A DNA stretch of 64,000 nucleotides from Rhabditophanes sp. KR3021 (taxonomy: Eukaryota; Nematoda; Chromadorea; Rhabditida; Alloionematidae): the NCBI GenBank assembly GCA_963281155.1, contig CAUJLY010000001.1:2852001-2916000 (forward strand). The letters are read 5' to 3'. This document shows, in pieces, positions 32,694 to 45,056 of this stretch; within the stretch, counting starts at the first letter, position 1, and every line of letters begins with the position of its first letter. The position numbers and the translations under genes are program-made. The notes under the pieces are model-generated. The model was not told where the DNA came from, did not search any database, and saw only the letters and a program-made list of their open reading frames with translations.

Positions 32694-33204
32694 TTATGGT
32701 GAACATAAAGCTACTAGTTTATCTAATAGCGACGAATTAATTAATGATTTCTTGGGTGATCTGACTTGTTCATCTCCAGTTAACTTGTAAATTGTAGAGT
32801 CATCCATAAATGTAGTTTCATTTTCATCTTTAACAGACACAAACATAAAATTTCCTCTGATTAAGTGTTTATTGTACATTAAGGATTGCAATAGGACAAT
32901 TATCTGTTTACGTGTTAAGTTTGAACCCGTCATATAAGGCACAACTTCTAGCATGTAATTTACCGCTTCTTTTCCAGTAAATGTATCTTCGTAGCAAGTA
33001 AAATACGACCAATGTGCTTTAAGAGGGACATTCATTTTAAAATGGTTGCTAAGTTCGTTGTTCTAAAAAGAAGGTGATTTAGTAATGTATTTTATGACTT
33101 ACGAGATGTGTTGCTCTGAAAGATCTATTTTTTGAACCATTTAATTTGTCATTCCCGAAAATAGATTTTACTTGACTTTTTACACTGAAAACAAACATTC
33201 TCAT
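32694..33204 (-). CDS. DEP domain protein (LET-99/DEPDC1-type domain)
   Basis: Two exons, 33103-33204 and 32694-33062, 156 residues in phase. After a basic 25-residue lead, FRATHLNNELSNHF starts the DEP domain; MNVPLKAHWSYFTCYEDTF, TGKEAVNYM and RKQIIVLLQSLMYNKHLIRGN follow. The FxATxLW..F...MPL+xHxxxxxxYxxxFxGxEAV pattern is that of LET-99 and DEPDC1, which act in spindle positioning and Rho/G-protein control. The normal Trp after the first helix is Asn here. Only one DEP domain and a 40-residue tail exist, so this is a short family member or an incomplete copy. Start MRM at 33204 is in frame. Confidence 0.8.
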
Positions 33205-33943
33205 CTTTCTTTAGATAAAGATCTAACAAGCTTTCAAAAAGACACTGATTTGCGCTGGATAGAAGAATATGTTAAAAAACTCAATATTTAATTGGAAAAG
33301 TAGACTAAAACGTAAATGCTTTTTTAATGGTCAAGTCGTTCGTTATGAACGCCAACCTAGTCTTTTCTATATGTTTTATAGATTGTATAAGTACAATGTT
33401 TAAACATTTATACAATGCGAGCAATGTGTGAGAACGGCGTTGGTTGTATACCGTTTAAAGATTACATTTAGATGATTGGCATGTAATTTTATTAATATTT
33501 TTGATGCGCCATACATATACCACAGTATTGGCGGGATATATTTGATCATTTACATATTAATGAGTAAAATGCTTAACATGATTTGATATTATCTTAATCA
33601 CTTCTTACAAAGCAATTGTAATACCTAATCAAGCAGATAGTTTTATTCTCCCGCTTCTTTTAAAAACATAATATTATCATTTGTCCCATTAATATATAAA
33701 CTATGTGTACAAAATGCAACTTTATTTCCAAAGAAACACGCAGTAAAATATCTAACTGTCTGTCAAGCTAATTATAGTCGTTGATGTGCACAAATGGCTT
33801 GTCTTCGGCAAAAATGCATAAGATTTGATCTGAGGCAAAGGGATCAATTTTATTTGAAACTCCCACATTAAAGATTATAAGTTATATCAAACCATCATTC
33901 TTGTTTTAACTATAATTACTGTCCCGATTAATACAACGCAATT
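33205..33943. other. Divergent intergenic region (DEP gene / F-box gene)
   Basis: Shared 5' region of two genes transcribed away from each other. AT-rich, no other gene or clear core promoter motif found. Confidence 0.4.
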
Positions 33944-34969
33944 ATGAGCAACTTCGATATTCTTCCACCTGAAATGCTTGGTGCCATTTTTTCTAAAGCT
34001 GACTATAATGACAGGCTTAACATAGATTTAACCTGTAAGAGATTCTTTGCTATTACCAATAATTATGAAGACAAACTGGATCACAAGTACTATCAGTGTC
34101 TGAAACTTAGGATTAAATCTTACAAAAAAGGTTCCGGAATATCGAAAATTGTTGGTGTTGTGCACGAAAAATATTGTTTGGAGAATGACGAGAATCTAGT
34201 TGAAAATGTAAAAACTGTGAGTCTAATTAATATTAATTGCAATTATAATCTCTCCTTTTAGTTCAGGTCAGAAAAGCAATTTTTTAATAGCTTAAAGAAG
34301 ATAAAATTGTGTGAGTACGGCGCATATGTTTTAATTGAATATTACAAACATTCCCAGCTTATGTATGATTTAAGAGACGTATTACAGAAATCATATAAAG
34401 ATATTAGACTTATTCTAACATGCATAGGCCCTACTCAAAAAAAACGTCCTTTGCACGAGTTGACAAAAAATTGGTCAGAAGCAGTAAATACATTATCTGT
34501 AGCGGTTCCACTGCCATTTACTCAATTTGCAATTGATTTTGAAAAGAAATATTTTAAACTCGCAGATAATGTTAATTTTGCCTTCATCTCAAAATCAACA
34601 CATGGAAATTTTCATCTCTTGGTTTGGAATGAGTTTATAAAAGAAAATAAATTTAACAAACTGAGTCTTAAATGCAACGAAATAATGAATCCGTTCCACT
34701 TATTGGTTTTTAGCATTATGATTCTGGATCATATTGAAAATCGGCATCTTAATTCATTTACATATAATATGGCAGCAGAACACTACACCCGTATCGAAAT
34801 AGATGAATTCTCCAAACAAATGGCTTTATTAGACTATACATCATTTCTATTAGTTGATGACGATGAGTTTTTAACCACACTTATATACATACCTTCCAAT
34901 AGAGAAGATAGTGAGGACATTTTAAACGAATCTTTGCAAATTACTTTTGAAGGAAACTTTAAGGAATGA
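33944..34969 (+). CDS. F-box protein, nematode-type
   Basis: Exons 33944-34216 and 34262-34969, 326 residues. The N-terminal F-box reads DILPPEMLGAIFSKADYNDR..LTCKRFFAITNN, fitting LPxExLxxIF..L....RL.L..TCKRF. The remaining 280 residues have no recognised repeat; they are probably a divergent substrate-binding part of the FTH/DUF38 kind seen in nematode F-box families, but I cannot confirm that. F-box proteins bind Skp1 in SCF ubiquitin ligases; an SKP1-related gene lies at 47474-48074. Confidence 0.82.
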
Positions 34970-35370
34970 TTTTTGTTTAAGAGATCCTTTTATATGGCTC
35001 CACACATGTAGTGTTGCGTATTATATCTATCTTACTAGGCATTGCTCGCCGATCATATTTATATTATTGATGTAACAGTTCTAGCAACTAACATAGCCAC
35101 TGTCATATGAGAAAAGAAACTTCTATCAGCTATAAAAGAGTTAAAAGTGGTCATAATTGGTTTGTGTATTTGTTGTATTTATTATATCTATTATATTAGG
35201 TTTCTTGTATATTAATAAACAGCAAATAAATTAATCTCTAACTCTTTACTATGTAACAATTTTGTTATATCGTTTTTTTCCGTTAAAATAGCTACCTTTA
35301 TATAAAAATTTATTAAGCAAAAAAATTATGAAGGTATAAAATTTAACAGAAATTAACAATAACAATAAAT
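34970..35370. other. Convergent 3' region
   Basis: 3' flanks of the F-box gene (+) and the Kelch gene (-). AT-rich; poly(A)-signal-like AATAAA occurs near 35213 and 35224. No gene. Confidence 0.4.
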
Positions 35371-37277
35371 CTAAAGAACTATTTTTGAACTGTTGAAATT
35401 GGCTTTCGGCATCCTTATTTTAAGAATTTTCCATTCGTCCAAACTCTTGTTGTATAATTGTATGTGGTCCTTTGTGAAAGAATCACATCTTCCGGAAACA
35501 ACAATACTTGACTTATTCTCAAATGCGTTCGATCCAAATATTTGATATTTTAAATCATCTCCCCGGAAATACCATCTGTTGTTTCTAATATCATATATTT
35601 GGTTTTTTCTTTTGTAGTTAGTTCCACCAATACAAGTTATTGTTTTGCCAAACGAAGTCATTTCGCTAAAAGTTGAATTGAGGGGACCAGATGATAAAAA
35701 TCTCCATTCCCCTTCACGATAGTCATATCTGTCAAAATATATGAAATATAAAACATAAAGTATACTTTATTTACCTTTGTATCTTATTGCATCTATTTTT
35801 AGAAGCGACATACATAACATTATCAACTACAACTGAAGCGGGGCATGATGCCATATCAAGCAAATCCGATTCTTTGATCCAAGTCATTTTCTCTGGATCC
35901 AAACTAAAATACACGCTTAGTTAATTTTAGTTGATTTATATAACTTACTATTCAACAATATCAATTTTCCTTTTATCTTGATAACCAGCAAGAACATAAA
36001 TTTTATCAGATATTAAAACAGACCCATAATTTTCTTTTTTTGAACTCATCCCAAATGAAAGAACTGAGTTATTACGATTGCCGCTCAAATCATACTTTTC
36101 GATGTTAGCGTTTTTAAAATCACCTAGAACAAAAACTTGATTTTCTATTCTTTCGGAACAATGCCTTGATTTTGCATAAAGTAATTGCCTTTCTTTAGTT
36201 ACAGTCATTTGATTGACATCAATTGTGATAACGGCATTTCCATCCTTTGTTCCGCCAACTGAAAAAAATATTAGTAATGTTTGGGAAGATGCACTTACAC
36301 AACATCATTTTTGAATAGTTACTGTTTCCCATATTTGATGGTATTCTTGTAGGAGCTTCATAAATATTCTCTAAAGCGTCGACTTTTCTCTGATCAATAC
36401 ATTCTTCTGGTATCTTTTCAGCCAATTGGTTAACAAAAAACAGAGACATTTCTGGATTAATATAAATATTTGTGTTAATCTTCATGTATTCTTTTAAGTT
36501 TTTAGTTTCAATTTTTTGGAAGTTGATAAAAGTAATCAAATGCAGCCAATCCATCTTTCTTTTTTGGAATTCAAACTCTACCCATCGTGTAATTACATCA
36601 AGGATAAGATATTGGTTCTTATTTATGATAAAGTCAAGGTCCAAAAGATTGATGAAAGGATCTCGTTCTAACGAATCAAAGGCCCCGATTTCATATAACA
36701 CATCGAAATTAGTGCTAATAAGGTCTTTTGACAAATTGCTATATTGGACAAGATTTGCCTTGTAACAACTTTCGTAGATAATACTTTGATGCTTTAAAAC
36801 CTTATCGTCACTAATCCATCCTTCTAATCTTGACTAAAAATATAAATTTGTTATCATCTACTTTATACTTACCTCAATATCAACTAAGCCAAGCTTCAAG
36901 TAAATTGCGAGCAAAGAAACAAGTTTGTCTCCGTCAATTTGAAAATCATCTCCCATGTGTATAAATTCGTAGTATACTTTAAAATCCGTCAACTTCATCG
37001 TTGATACATGCACTTTTACTACAAATCAAATATAAAATTATTTATGCTTCAACTTACATTGATTTGAGCTCATAACAAACAAATCTAAAAAATATTTGCA
37101 ATGTCCGGCAAGAATCAGTCGAGAAACGTTCATTTTGCCATCCTCAAAGATTACCTCGGCGTCGTTAAAAAGATTCTTTTTAAGTAACTCAGGAAAATTA
37201 TCGTACTTCATATTGTTCCTATTTGATATTAAAGTACGTCGATTCGGCTTTGATGGTACTTGGAAATAGTCATCCAA
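35371..37277 (-). CDS. BTB-BACK-Kelch protein (KLHL type)
   Basis: Six exons, 37058-37277, 36873-37018, 36299-36833, 35949-36258, 35775-35903 and 35371-35728, all in phase: 565 residues, typical of KLHL proteins. BTB (20-140): FPELLKKNLFNDAEVIF, SRLILAGHCKYF. BACK (150-300): VLYEIGAFDSLE, VITRWVEFEFQKRKMDW. Kelch repeats follow, with weak GG pairs but clear Y..W spacing: FGGTKDGN, YVLAGYQDK..EKMTW, YDYREGEWRF, IGGTNYKRK..RNNRWYF, YNKSLDEWKI. Such proteins recruit substrates to Cullin-3. Closest relative in the window is the gene at 25118-26116, which shares BTB and BACK only. Confidence 0.92.
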
Positions 37278-37540
37278 TTTAAAATATGTTTAGAGGTTGG
37301 GTCTTATTTGGATAAATATTTTAACATCGTTGCTTTAAATTTAAAAAGGGGTGCAACCATATTAACACGGTTTCATCAAAAATGCTTAAACAAACCTAAT
37401 CATATTAAAAATTTGAACTGCAATCATAATTCATGACCTGTAAAAATATATTTTTACTTATCATTTAAAACCTTCAATTTAATTCTGTACTTTATTTCTT
37501 AATTAAATCATTTGAAATCTGTGTTTATTTAAAAAAGTTG
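37278..37540. other. Spacer upstream of BTB-Kelch gene
   Basis: Promoter side of the Kelch gene; no motif recognised. Confidence 0.35.
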
Positions 37541-38221
37541 AATTTGACTCTTTATATTCTTGAATGTTGTTTCACTCCAAGCACAGATTATAATTGCAAA
37601 GAAGTTTTTAATACGGTTGTTTATAATAAAGATAATAATATGAAAAATGAAACAACTAGCATCGGATCTAGTACAATTGAGTTAACCAATCAAACAGAAA
37701 TAGGTTCTTTAACGAACTAAGGACAAATGTGCCGATTTGGTTTCACCCAAATGACCTTACAAGTCACGGTCATTTTATTCATTCATTATCTACCAAGTAT
37801 ACAAGAATGGTTGGTTGGAAAAACTCCATTTTATACTTTAGACAAAGATTGCTTAATTGATTTTTAAACAGATCAGGATGGTTATTACGTTAGTTTTATA
37901 AAAATAGACGGAATAGTTTTGACTAGTTATATGTCAAGTACTTGTTCGTCTGAAATTAGCACGCTAAATACTATAAATTGGTTTGGAATCAAAGCAAGAT
38001 TTGATGAAAAAATATGTGCTGGCGATTCTGGAGGTCCTATTGAAAAATTATTACATGGTTCAAAAGATACCCGATTTACTCCTACAGGTGTTACTTCTAC
38101 TGACCTACATGGATGCTATATTTAAAAAAAACCAGCCGAACGACTTAAATCATCGCTTCAATTTACAAATACTGCGTGCTTTGCTTCGGATATTCATGAG
38201 TTGATGGGTCAAGCTTCTTGA
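37541..38221 (+). pseudogene. Chimeric pseudogene: IgGFc-like domain fused to trypsin tail
   Basis: The first part follows the gene just downstream (38719-40352): CKEVFNTVVYNKDNN, SIGSSTIEL (compare PIGSSTIEL) and, in another frame, FIHYLPSIQEWLVGKTPFYTL (compare FIHYIPSIDEWVTGKTQFFTL), KIDGIVLTSYMSST. After about 37940 the similarity changes to the end of an S1 protease: INWFGIKARFDEKICAGDSGGPI and a tail with two Cys. In-frame stops at 37718, 37865 and 38122 plus a frameshift rule out a product. Confidence 0.7.
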
Positions 38222-38718
38222 CAATTGCATCTACTTTTAAGTATAATTTTTTATAGATATTGTAATTTATGTTGTGTTATTCATTATTTAAAATAAACGC
38301 GCTAAATTTGGTAATAGGAAAAGTAGCAAAAACTAAAGTGCATTTTGGTAACTAAAATATTAATAAGTATTCAATAGCAATATTGTGTGATTTTATTTCA
38401 CGCACACAAATAGCATATTTTCTAATAAACACTGATAAACTATCAAATATTGATACAGAAAGTATAGCAACAGATTCATTATCAGTAAGATCACGTAATT
38501 GACTATCATACAAGTCATGTGCATATCATACAATGAATATTGATATCAAGGATGTGTATAAAGTGTACAAGAAAGTATACCATAGTGTTACAAAGTGGAC
38601 CATGCAAACGTACATATTTTATTACAAAAGCACTCGATAGTAGCTAAAGCCAATTCATTGTGGTTGAATCTCAATCATTTTACTAGAAGCAAATATATTT
38701 TTGTTAGATCCTATTAAA
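38222..38718. other. Spacer upstream of IgGFc-like gene
   Basis: AT-rich presumed promoter region; nothing recognised. Confidence 0.35.
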
Positions 38719-40352
38719 ATGCAAATGAATATATTCATATTACTAGTTTTGGCATTGTTTACTAGTGTTGCCAAATCGGCAGATTCAGACGGGAAAGAAT
38801 TTGTGTTTACCTTTATGACCTATCAAGATACTTTCGGTGTAATCAGTGCAAACGCCATTGTAATTCCGACATCTAAAGACAGTATTTGTACATTTAAATA
38901 CACACGATTTTCCGATAATCAAACAGTTTCAATTCAAAAAACTGCAATTTACGGCAAAACTAACGAGGTAAATATTTAACTTCCGAATTAAATTAATGTT
39001 TTTAAGATCATTTTGGATACTAAGGAAGTACTTTTTGTTCCGAATTATGTTGAAAAGGAAATCAAAGATTTTGCTGCTACAGGTATTTTTTGCATTTTTC
39101 ATGATGCTTATGATTTGGAATGTTTTTTCTAGATTTTCGTATATTTGTTTCCTGTACTGAAGAAGTGAAATTAATTGCCCGATTGAATGACCCCTTCTAT
39201 GGATTAGTAATTTTTAGAATTGACTTCCTTTATTTTCATTACATAATTTAGGGAGACCTCTACTTGATACACTCTACTGCGAATGCCGGAAAAAAGTACA
39301 CTTTTTCTATTCCAACTATCCAAAGAGACGGGATAAAAGTAAGATGCAGAGCATTTGTTTAATGCCAAATACTAACAATTAAATTTTAGGGATTTGCTGC
39401 AATCATGCCACTTACCTTCGAAAAGTCTATAACCGTAACTACTATAGTATATGTAAATGGAATCATTTATTCAAACGAAACAATTCAGTATGATACTAAG
39501 TTTGGTGAAGAACAACATTATATTTCTCTTTATCCTCAAATTAACATGAGTAGTTATAATACATCCATATCAATTTCAGCCACATCAAACTTTTTGGTGT
39601 CTTTTATGAGTCCGGATGCCACAACTGGTGATGGAGATTGCCGGGGTAGATTTGGTTTGGATTGTGACGACGATATCACTACGGCGATGATGATGCCTTT
39701 AGTTGAAAAGGATTGCAATGCTCGTTTATCTAGGCCTGACCAAAGAATGATTTCAAATGACTTTACAACAAGAGTTTATATTTCTCCACCCGCTGTATCT
39801 GACGATTGCGATGAACTTTTTGCAATGACTTATTTTGATCAAGCCAACAACGTTGATGGATTTCAAGAAATAATTACGCCTATTGGCTCAAGCACAATTG
39901 AATTAGACGGTAGATTGGATATTTTCTCCTCAACTTCTTCTGGTGTCATGCCAGTTTATCGGTTTGGCTCCATTCATGAGGGCGGTGATATCACATATGC
40001 TCTTGGTCATTTTATTCACTATATTCCGAGTATTGACGAATGGGTTACCGGAAAAACTCAATTTTTTACCTTAGCAAAAGGTTGCTCTATTGAACTTTAT
40101 GCAGATGTGATTGGTTCGGATCTCAATTTAGTAAAATTGGATGGCAAGGCTTTAAGTACCTTTGCTTATACTTCTACTTATCTTAACTATTTCAACAAAA
40201 GATACGGACATTTCATAGTTCCAGTTGGTGGTTATGGACTTCATACAATTGAAAATGGAGGAAGGTATGTTATGTATGTGATATGTACGGCTGTTAACAG
40301 TCCATACGATGGCCAAGGGTACTTAACTGGGTTCAGCAAAAGAAGATCATAA
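38719..40352 (+). CDS. Secreted IgGFc-binding-protein N-domain-like protein
   Basis: Five exons, 38719-38967, 39007-39082, 39133-39206, 39252-39338 and 39390-40352, in phase, 482 residues. Signal peptide MQMNIFILLVLALFTSVAKS, then one long beta-rich domain: FRIFVSCTEEVKLIAR, GDLYLIHSTANAGKKYTF, the Asp-rich TGDGDCRGRFGLDCDDD, PIGSSTIEL, FIHYIPSIDEW, GKTQFFTLAKGCSIELYAD, IGSDLNLVKLDGKAL and GGRYVMYVICTA..GQGYLTGF. The domain occurs in IgG-Fc-binding protein, in mucus-associated proteins and in many invertebrate secreted proteins. No transmembrane tail, so secreted. The paralogue at 10051-11436 shares the second half with a membrane-type tail. Confidence 0.83.
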
Positions 40353-41603
40353 ATTGTAACTATAATTTCAAATGCTTTTTCTTAAATTATCTTGAAGATG
40401 TGTTATGTTTCTTAATTATTTTTTGCCAATTTTGTATAAGTTTCTTATTCCAAATAAATAATTAATCGTATTACTCACTTAGAATGTTTTGGATGGCTTG
40501 TATACTTGTTTATTTTTGATACACCAGCTCAATGGCTAATCTATGCTGTAATTTTGATTAATGACAAAAACCAACAAAAATGCCTTATACTTCTGTATGC
40601 AATATATTATGATTTGTTAAAAGTATTTGTTTGATGCAGGCAAGATTTTCTTCCAGTTAATCATGCTATATTCTGTGTCGTATTCATTGTTCAAATGAAA
40701 GTGGCTATATAAATTAAATGGAATAGTAACATAATAAATAATAGAATATGAATATATGGTAACGCTATTTTTAATTAGAATGATTCTTCATACTCTTCTC
40801 TCACAATTCTTTGTTTATCTGATGATATAGAGAACAAAATGGAATGAAATAAAGGTTGTGGATAAAAGTGGCGATATTATGTCGGAATCATTTTATAAAT
40901 ATAATGGTACATTTTCCAAGGTATACTTGTTAGTAAGACTCAAGACGTTTCTTAAGATAGTCACAAATGATATTAGTGATTATTAAATAAAATTTAGAAT
41001 GTACTAAACAAATATTTTTTATGTAATTTTTTTGTTGTCCATATAATATGTATGACTTCGTGTAGCATTCAAAACTTTTACTTATAAGTGCAGATTTAAT
41101 TTGTTTATGAATATTTTAACACAATAACAAGCACATTAATTTTCATAATTATTGAGAAATAAAGACCAACGAAAACTAATTTTATTTGGCAGCTCAACTC
41201 ATGAATAAATCAATATACATCTACATATTTTAACTCTCATATGTTAAGAAGGAACTTATGTATAAAATACTCCTTTGAAGCTGTCTCTTTTCCAAAATAC
41301 CATGTTACAAGACCACGGCACTTAAAATTGTTTGTTTGAGGCAATGTCCTTTGGCCAATATTGAATAGCAATTTTATTGTATAGTTTCATTTTATCTATA
41401 CTTTAAATATAAAAAGTTTTTAGATTTATTTTTTTCAATGTTGTAATCATTAAAAGTTATTTGGATTTGTAATATTTTAATAAAAAATTTGATTAGCAAC
41501 CATTATTAAACTGTTAAGAACTAACTTTAACGTATTATACTTTATTTACGCTATAATTCATAAAACACTTATTTGAACGGAAACACACCAAAAATTAAGC
41601 AAA
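40353..41603. other. Intergenic AT-rich region
   Basis: No coding or RNA signal found on either strand. Confidence 0.4.
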
Positions 41604-42238
41604 ATGGGCTTTAAGTAAGTTTGGAAATCGTGGAACAAATATGTTGTGGCCTTTTGATTTGTATACAATTTTTTTATAGTGGTGTTCCAAATCAACCCTC
41701 AATAGCTCAAATTCTATCAGTATCGTATTGTGCACAAATCTTTCTGGCATTTATTACGATTAGTATCAGTCAAGTTGGATATTTCTTTCTTAGATGTACT
41801 GAGTTTAGCAAAATGAAAAAAGAATTAAGTAAAGAAATAGACCCCTTATTACTACAGGAAATACCTAAGAAAAGTAAAGATCGAATAACGTTGAAAAGAA
41901 ATGTAAATCAAATCCAAAACAAAATTATAATGTTTAAGTCATTCAAAACAACTTTAATACATCGTTTGTTTGTATTTATGTGTATTCTGATTCCTGCTTC
42001 AGTCAGCCTCTATAATAACCTTGTTTCTATGTTGGCACGAGTGATTATCGAAAGTGGAAGTATTGCATATGATATCAATGATGACAGTGTATATGATTTG
42101 CATTGGGGCCTTATTTGTGTACCTCAACTTATTGTCGTATTAATTAACATGGCTATTATCAAATTTCATTCTATTACTGATGTTGATGAGTTTGATGAAT
42201 TTGATGATCTTCGCCATGATTTAAATAATAATTCATGA
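41604..42238 (+). CDS. Nematode membrane protein of unknown family
   Basis: Exons 41604-41614 (ATGGGCTTTAA) and 41680-42238 join in phase across a 65-nt intron, giving 189 residues. Hydrophobic segments: VSYCAQIFLAFITISISQVG, FVFMCILIPASVSLY and LICVPQLIVVLINMAII, so three membrane helices; between the first two lies a charged cytosolic loop (KMKKELSKEIDP.., KKSKDR). The C-terminus is acidic (DVDEFDEFDDLRHD). Without the small first exon the frame could start upstream, but no ATG is available there. No family recognised; possibly a shortened member of a receptor-like family. Confidence 0.55.
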
Positions 42239-42281
42239 TTATACTACAAAAAATCATTAATTAAATATGCAATTCATTTGC

Positions 42282-42333
42282 TTAGATGTGTTTTATAATA
42301 AATTATCATTAAACTTTTATATAACACATCTAA
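42282..42333. repeat. Inverted repeat (hairpin) after the membrane-protein gene
   Basis: Left arm TTAGATGTGTTTTATA and right arm TATATAACACATCTAA form a stem of about 15 pairs with one bulge, loop of roughly 22 nt. It lies 45 bp after the stop codon of the preceding gene. Confidence 0.65.
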
Positions 42334-43698
42334 ACTCTCTAGAATTTAATGTCATTTCTAATAAAGTGTGATTAAATATGAGTCTTTTCGTCATTCATTT
42401 TATTTCAAATAAATAATACTTTTTGTTTTAAAAAAGATGTTGGTTATATTATAATTACATTTAACATTCACGTATTGACCGTTTTCAACAAATAACTTCA
42501 CAACAACACTGGCGAATAAAAACAATAATGAGTCAATGTCTTCAATAAGAAGTTTAAGGAAAGTATATATTCTAAAATTGACATATTAAAAAAGGATAAT
42601 ATCTCATTATGTATTCCATTCTTTAAAATTGGTAAAACCTTGAAAGTAACAGTTTAATCGGTCCCGTAACCTTCTTTATCCCTTTCAATGAGTGTGGTAT
42701 TTCTATCTATTCCAGAAAGGAGATTCATGGTGATAACAGCCATATTTTACATGGTATGGTAAACTAATACTGACTGTCGACTCCATCTAATTTAATATCA
42801 AAACAAGCGAATATTTGGTTTGGAGGAATCGACTAATGTTCACTTTTTGTAAATATTTTATAGTCAATTTTATTATTGCTACAATGTTGTGTTTGAAAAA
42901 CAGTTATATTAAAGTGTTGGTTGATTGGCACAAATTTAGAAAAGAGATTAAACATCCTTAAAGATTGCATACATACATAAATATCTAAAAAAGAGCCGTA
43001 TTATATGAGTAATTGGCAAAATATGAATATAATACTTACAAAATTACGGGAAGTAATAAAAGTAACATATTAGAATGCATTTATCTACGATCGTTAAATT
43101 AATCGTTACATTAAGATTAGTATAACAGTTTTTATCTAAGAACAACATCCCTTCATAATCGAGTGTTCCTTGGAGCTGAGTTGATTTCACTAAGATACCC
43201 TATGGCAGCATGTAGAGACGACATAAGGTAATAACTGAGTTTATTATGCAAAATAGCATACTTATATAATAAACAAGGGTAGGAAAATACACATAGTATT
43301 TAGATAGTAAATGCAAATATAATGGTAATATGCATACTCCTGTTAACATCAAAATAGAAATTTACTTGCTATTTAGAAGTTATCAACTTGGTGGCAGAAT
43401 CCGATATTCAAATTTTTTATTAAAAACAAAAATTGTTACAAATGCAATAAAAATAATAAACACTTTATGATATGAGCATAATCTTTGTGTCAGTCAAATT
43501 AAGAAAATACAATTCAGCTCAGAATGCGTTTACCTTCAAATGTTTTTTGTAATCAACAAAAAAGTCAATGAAATGATAAATATAATTATGTGGGTTTGAA
43601 ATCTAAATAAATAATTAAATTAAAGACTAGGCAAGCATTAATGTGTTATCATCAAATACTGATGTTACATATTCAAAGTAATGTCTTGTGATAAACGG
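42334..43698. other. Intergenic region with exon-like stretches on minus
   Basis: On the minus strand 42400-42830 holds several short open segments, one beginning MAVITMNLLSGIDRNTTLI near 42745 and one after an acceptor TCAATTTTAG near 42575, but they do not join in phase into one model. Possibly a decayed gene. 42831-43698 shows nothing. Confidence 0.3.
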
Positions 43699-44655
43699 TC
43701 ATTGTTGATAATTAGTGTTGCTAAATTTGTGGCTATCAATATTTAAATTATTTTGGCCAGAATAGTATGATGCAGAGGTTGCGGAATTGAAATACGGTTG
43801 ATTGTTGAATTGATAATAAGGATTATAATCACAGGCAAAAGACAGATGTTGAGCAGGTAAATAAGTAGGAATCGTTGGTTGTAAAAAGTTTTGAATATTT
43901 GATGGTTGGGCAAAATGATACATGTTGTTTGAACTACCAGTATTGTTAGAATTAATTGATGAGGACTTATCAAATCCATTTTGGTAAACTTCATTATTTG
44001 CAAAATTACTAACTAAGCCGTTATTTAGAATCTTATTATTTGCAGATTCATTTTGAAATGCATTATTGTAGATTGGCATTGGAGTAGTAAGAATTGGACT
44101 AATAGGAAATTGAGTAGATAAATAATTATTCGAGGGAATGCTTGCACTCGAAATTTGTCCAAAATTACTACGTATATCCAGACTTTTTTGTTGTACAAAA
44201 TTATCGACTTTTTCCGAATGATTAACTTTATCCTCATTTGAACCTTGATCGGGATATTCATCAAGATCTTCTTGATTTACAAATCGTTTTTCCTTTGGAC
44301 ACTTAGCCAAGTGAGCCAAAAGTCTAAAAAAATTAAAAGTAATAAATATTTAAAAATTGATAACATACTCTTGATAATTTTGCTTAAAGCGTCCCGCTTC
44401 TTCATTTGCATGTGTAGCCGCAACTTGTTCTTCTATTTGTTTCCTTGCTTCATGACGTTTTTTCCATTTCTCAATAGAAAGTTCCATTTGCGTTTTGACA
44501 TTTGAAATAGGGGGAATACTAACATCGCCATTAAACGATGGTACATATCCAGAATTAAATGTAGAGTTGTTTCCATAATTGATTATTTCATTGTTAGCTG
44601 AGTAACTTTCGTCGCTAAATAGAGTACCGGAATATCCTGAGTCAGAATTGTTCAT
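43699..44655 (-). CDS. Asn/Ser-rich protein with a basic helical segment, possible transcription regulator
   Basis: Exons 44369-44655 and 43699-44323, 303 residues. Residues 60-110 form a charged helix (KWKKRHEARKQIEEQVAATH, then KQNYQELLAHLAKCP) reminiscent of a basic-zipper-like region, but it lacks the NxxAAxxCR signature, so I do not assign it. The flanks are low-complexity and rich in Asn, Ser, Gln and Tyr (SSNNMYHF, YYQFNNQPYF), as in many nematode regulatory proteins. TATATAAA on the minus strand at 44774-44781 may be the core promoter. Function is unknown. Confidence 0.6.
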
Positions 44656-45056
44656 CTTTAATAGTAGTAAAAAGACAATGTATTGGTAGAGATTAATTTA
44701 GTTGAAAATTGGTGAAGTTTAACCTCTATGTAAAGATATAAACTAGGACAAAAAGTTAATAAAACTTGGTGGATTTATATAAGGGTCCTAACCATCGCGA
44801 TTGGGTTATGTTTTTATCTCAATGCGTAGCCACATCCATTCAGATTAGACTGATCTATGCTTTCATGTTTAGTGCATGTGTTGTGAAATTTGAACGGGTT
44901 GAATGAAAGATTATTACAGTGATTTATAGATTAAGTTATTAAACATGTACTCATAAATACCTAAATATCCACAGTATCATTCCACATCTAATTAACATTT
45001 CAGACATTTTTAGAAGGTGATTTTTAAAAAACAATTTATGTATGATTTATTCAAAG
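44656..45056. other. Spacer with probable core promoter
   Basis: Contains the TATATAAA element for the preceding minus-strand gene; the remainder is the 3' flank of a receptor gene. Confidence 0.35.

Noticed and set aside
42400..42830. A possible multi-exon minus-strand gene
   Set aside because: Several segments are open but more than one frame is open at the same place and the pieces do not join in phase.
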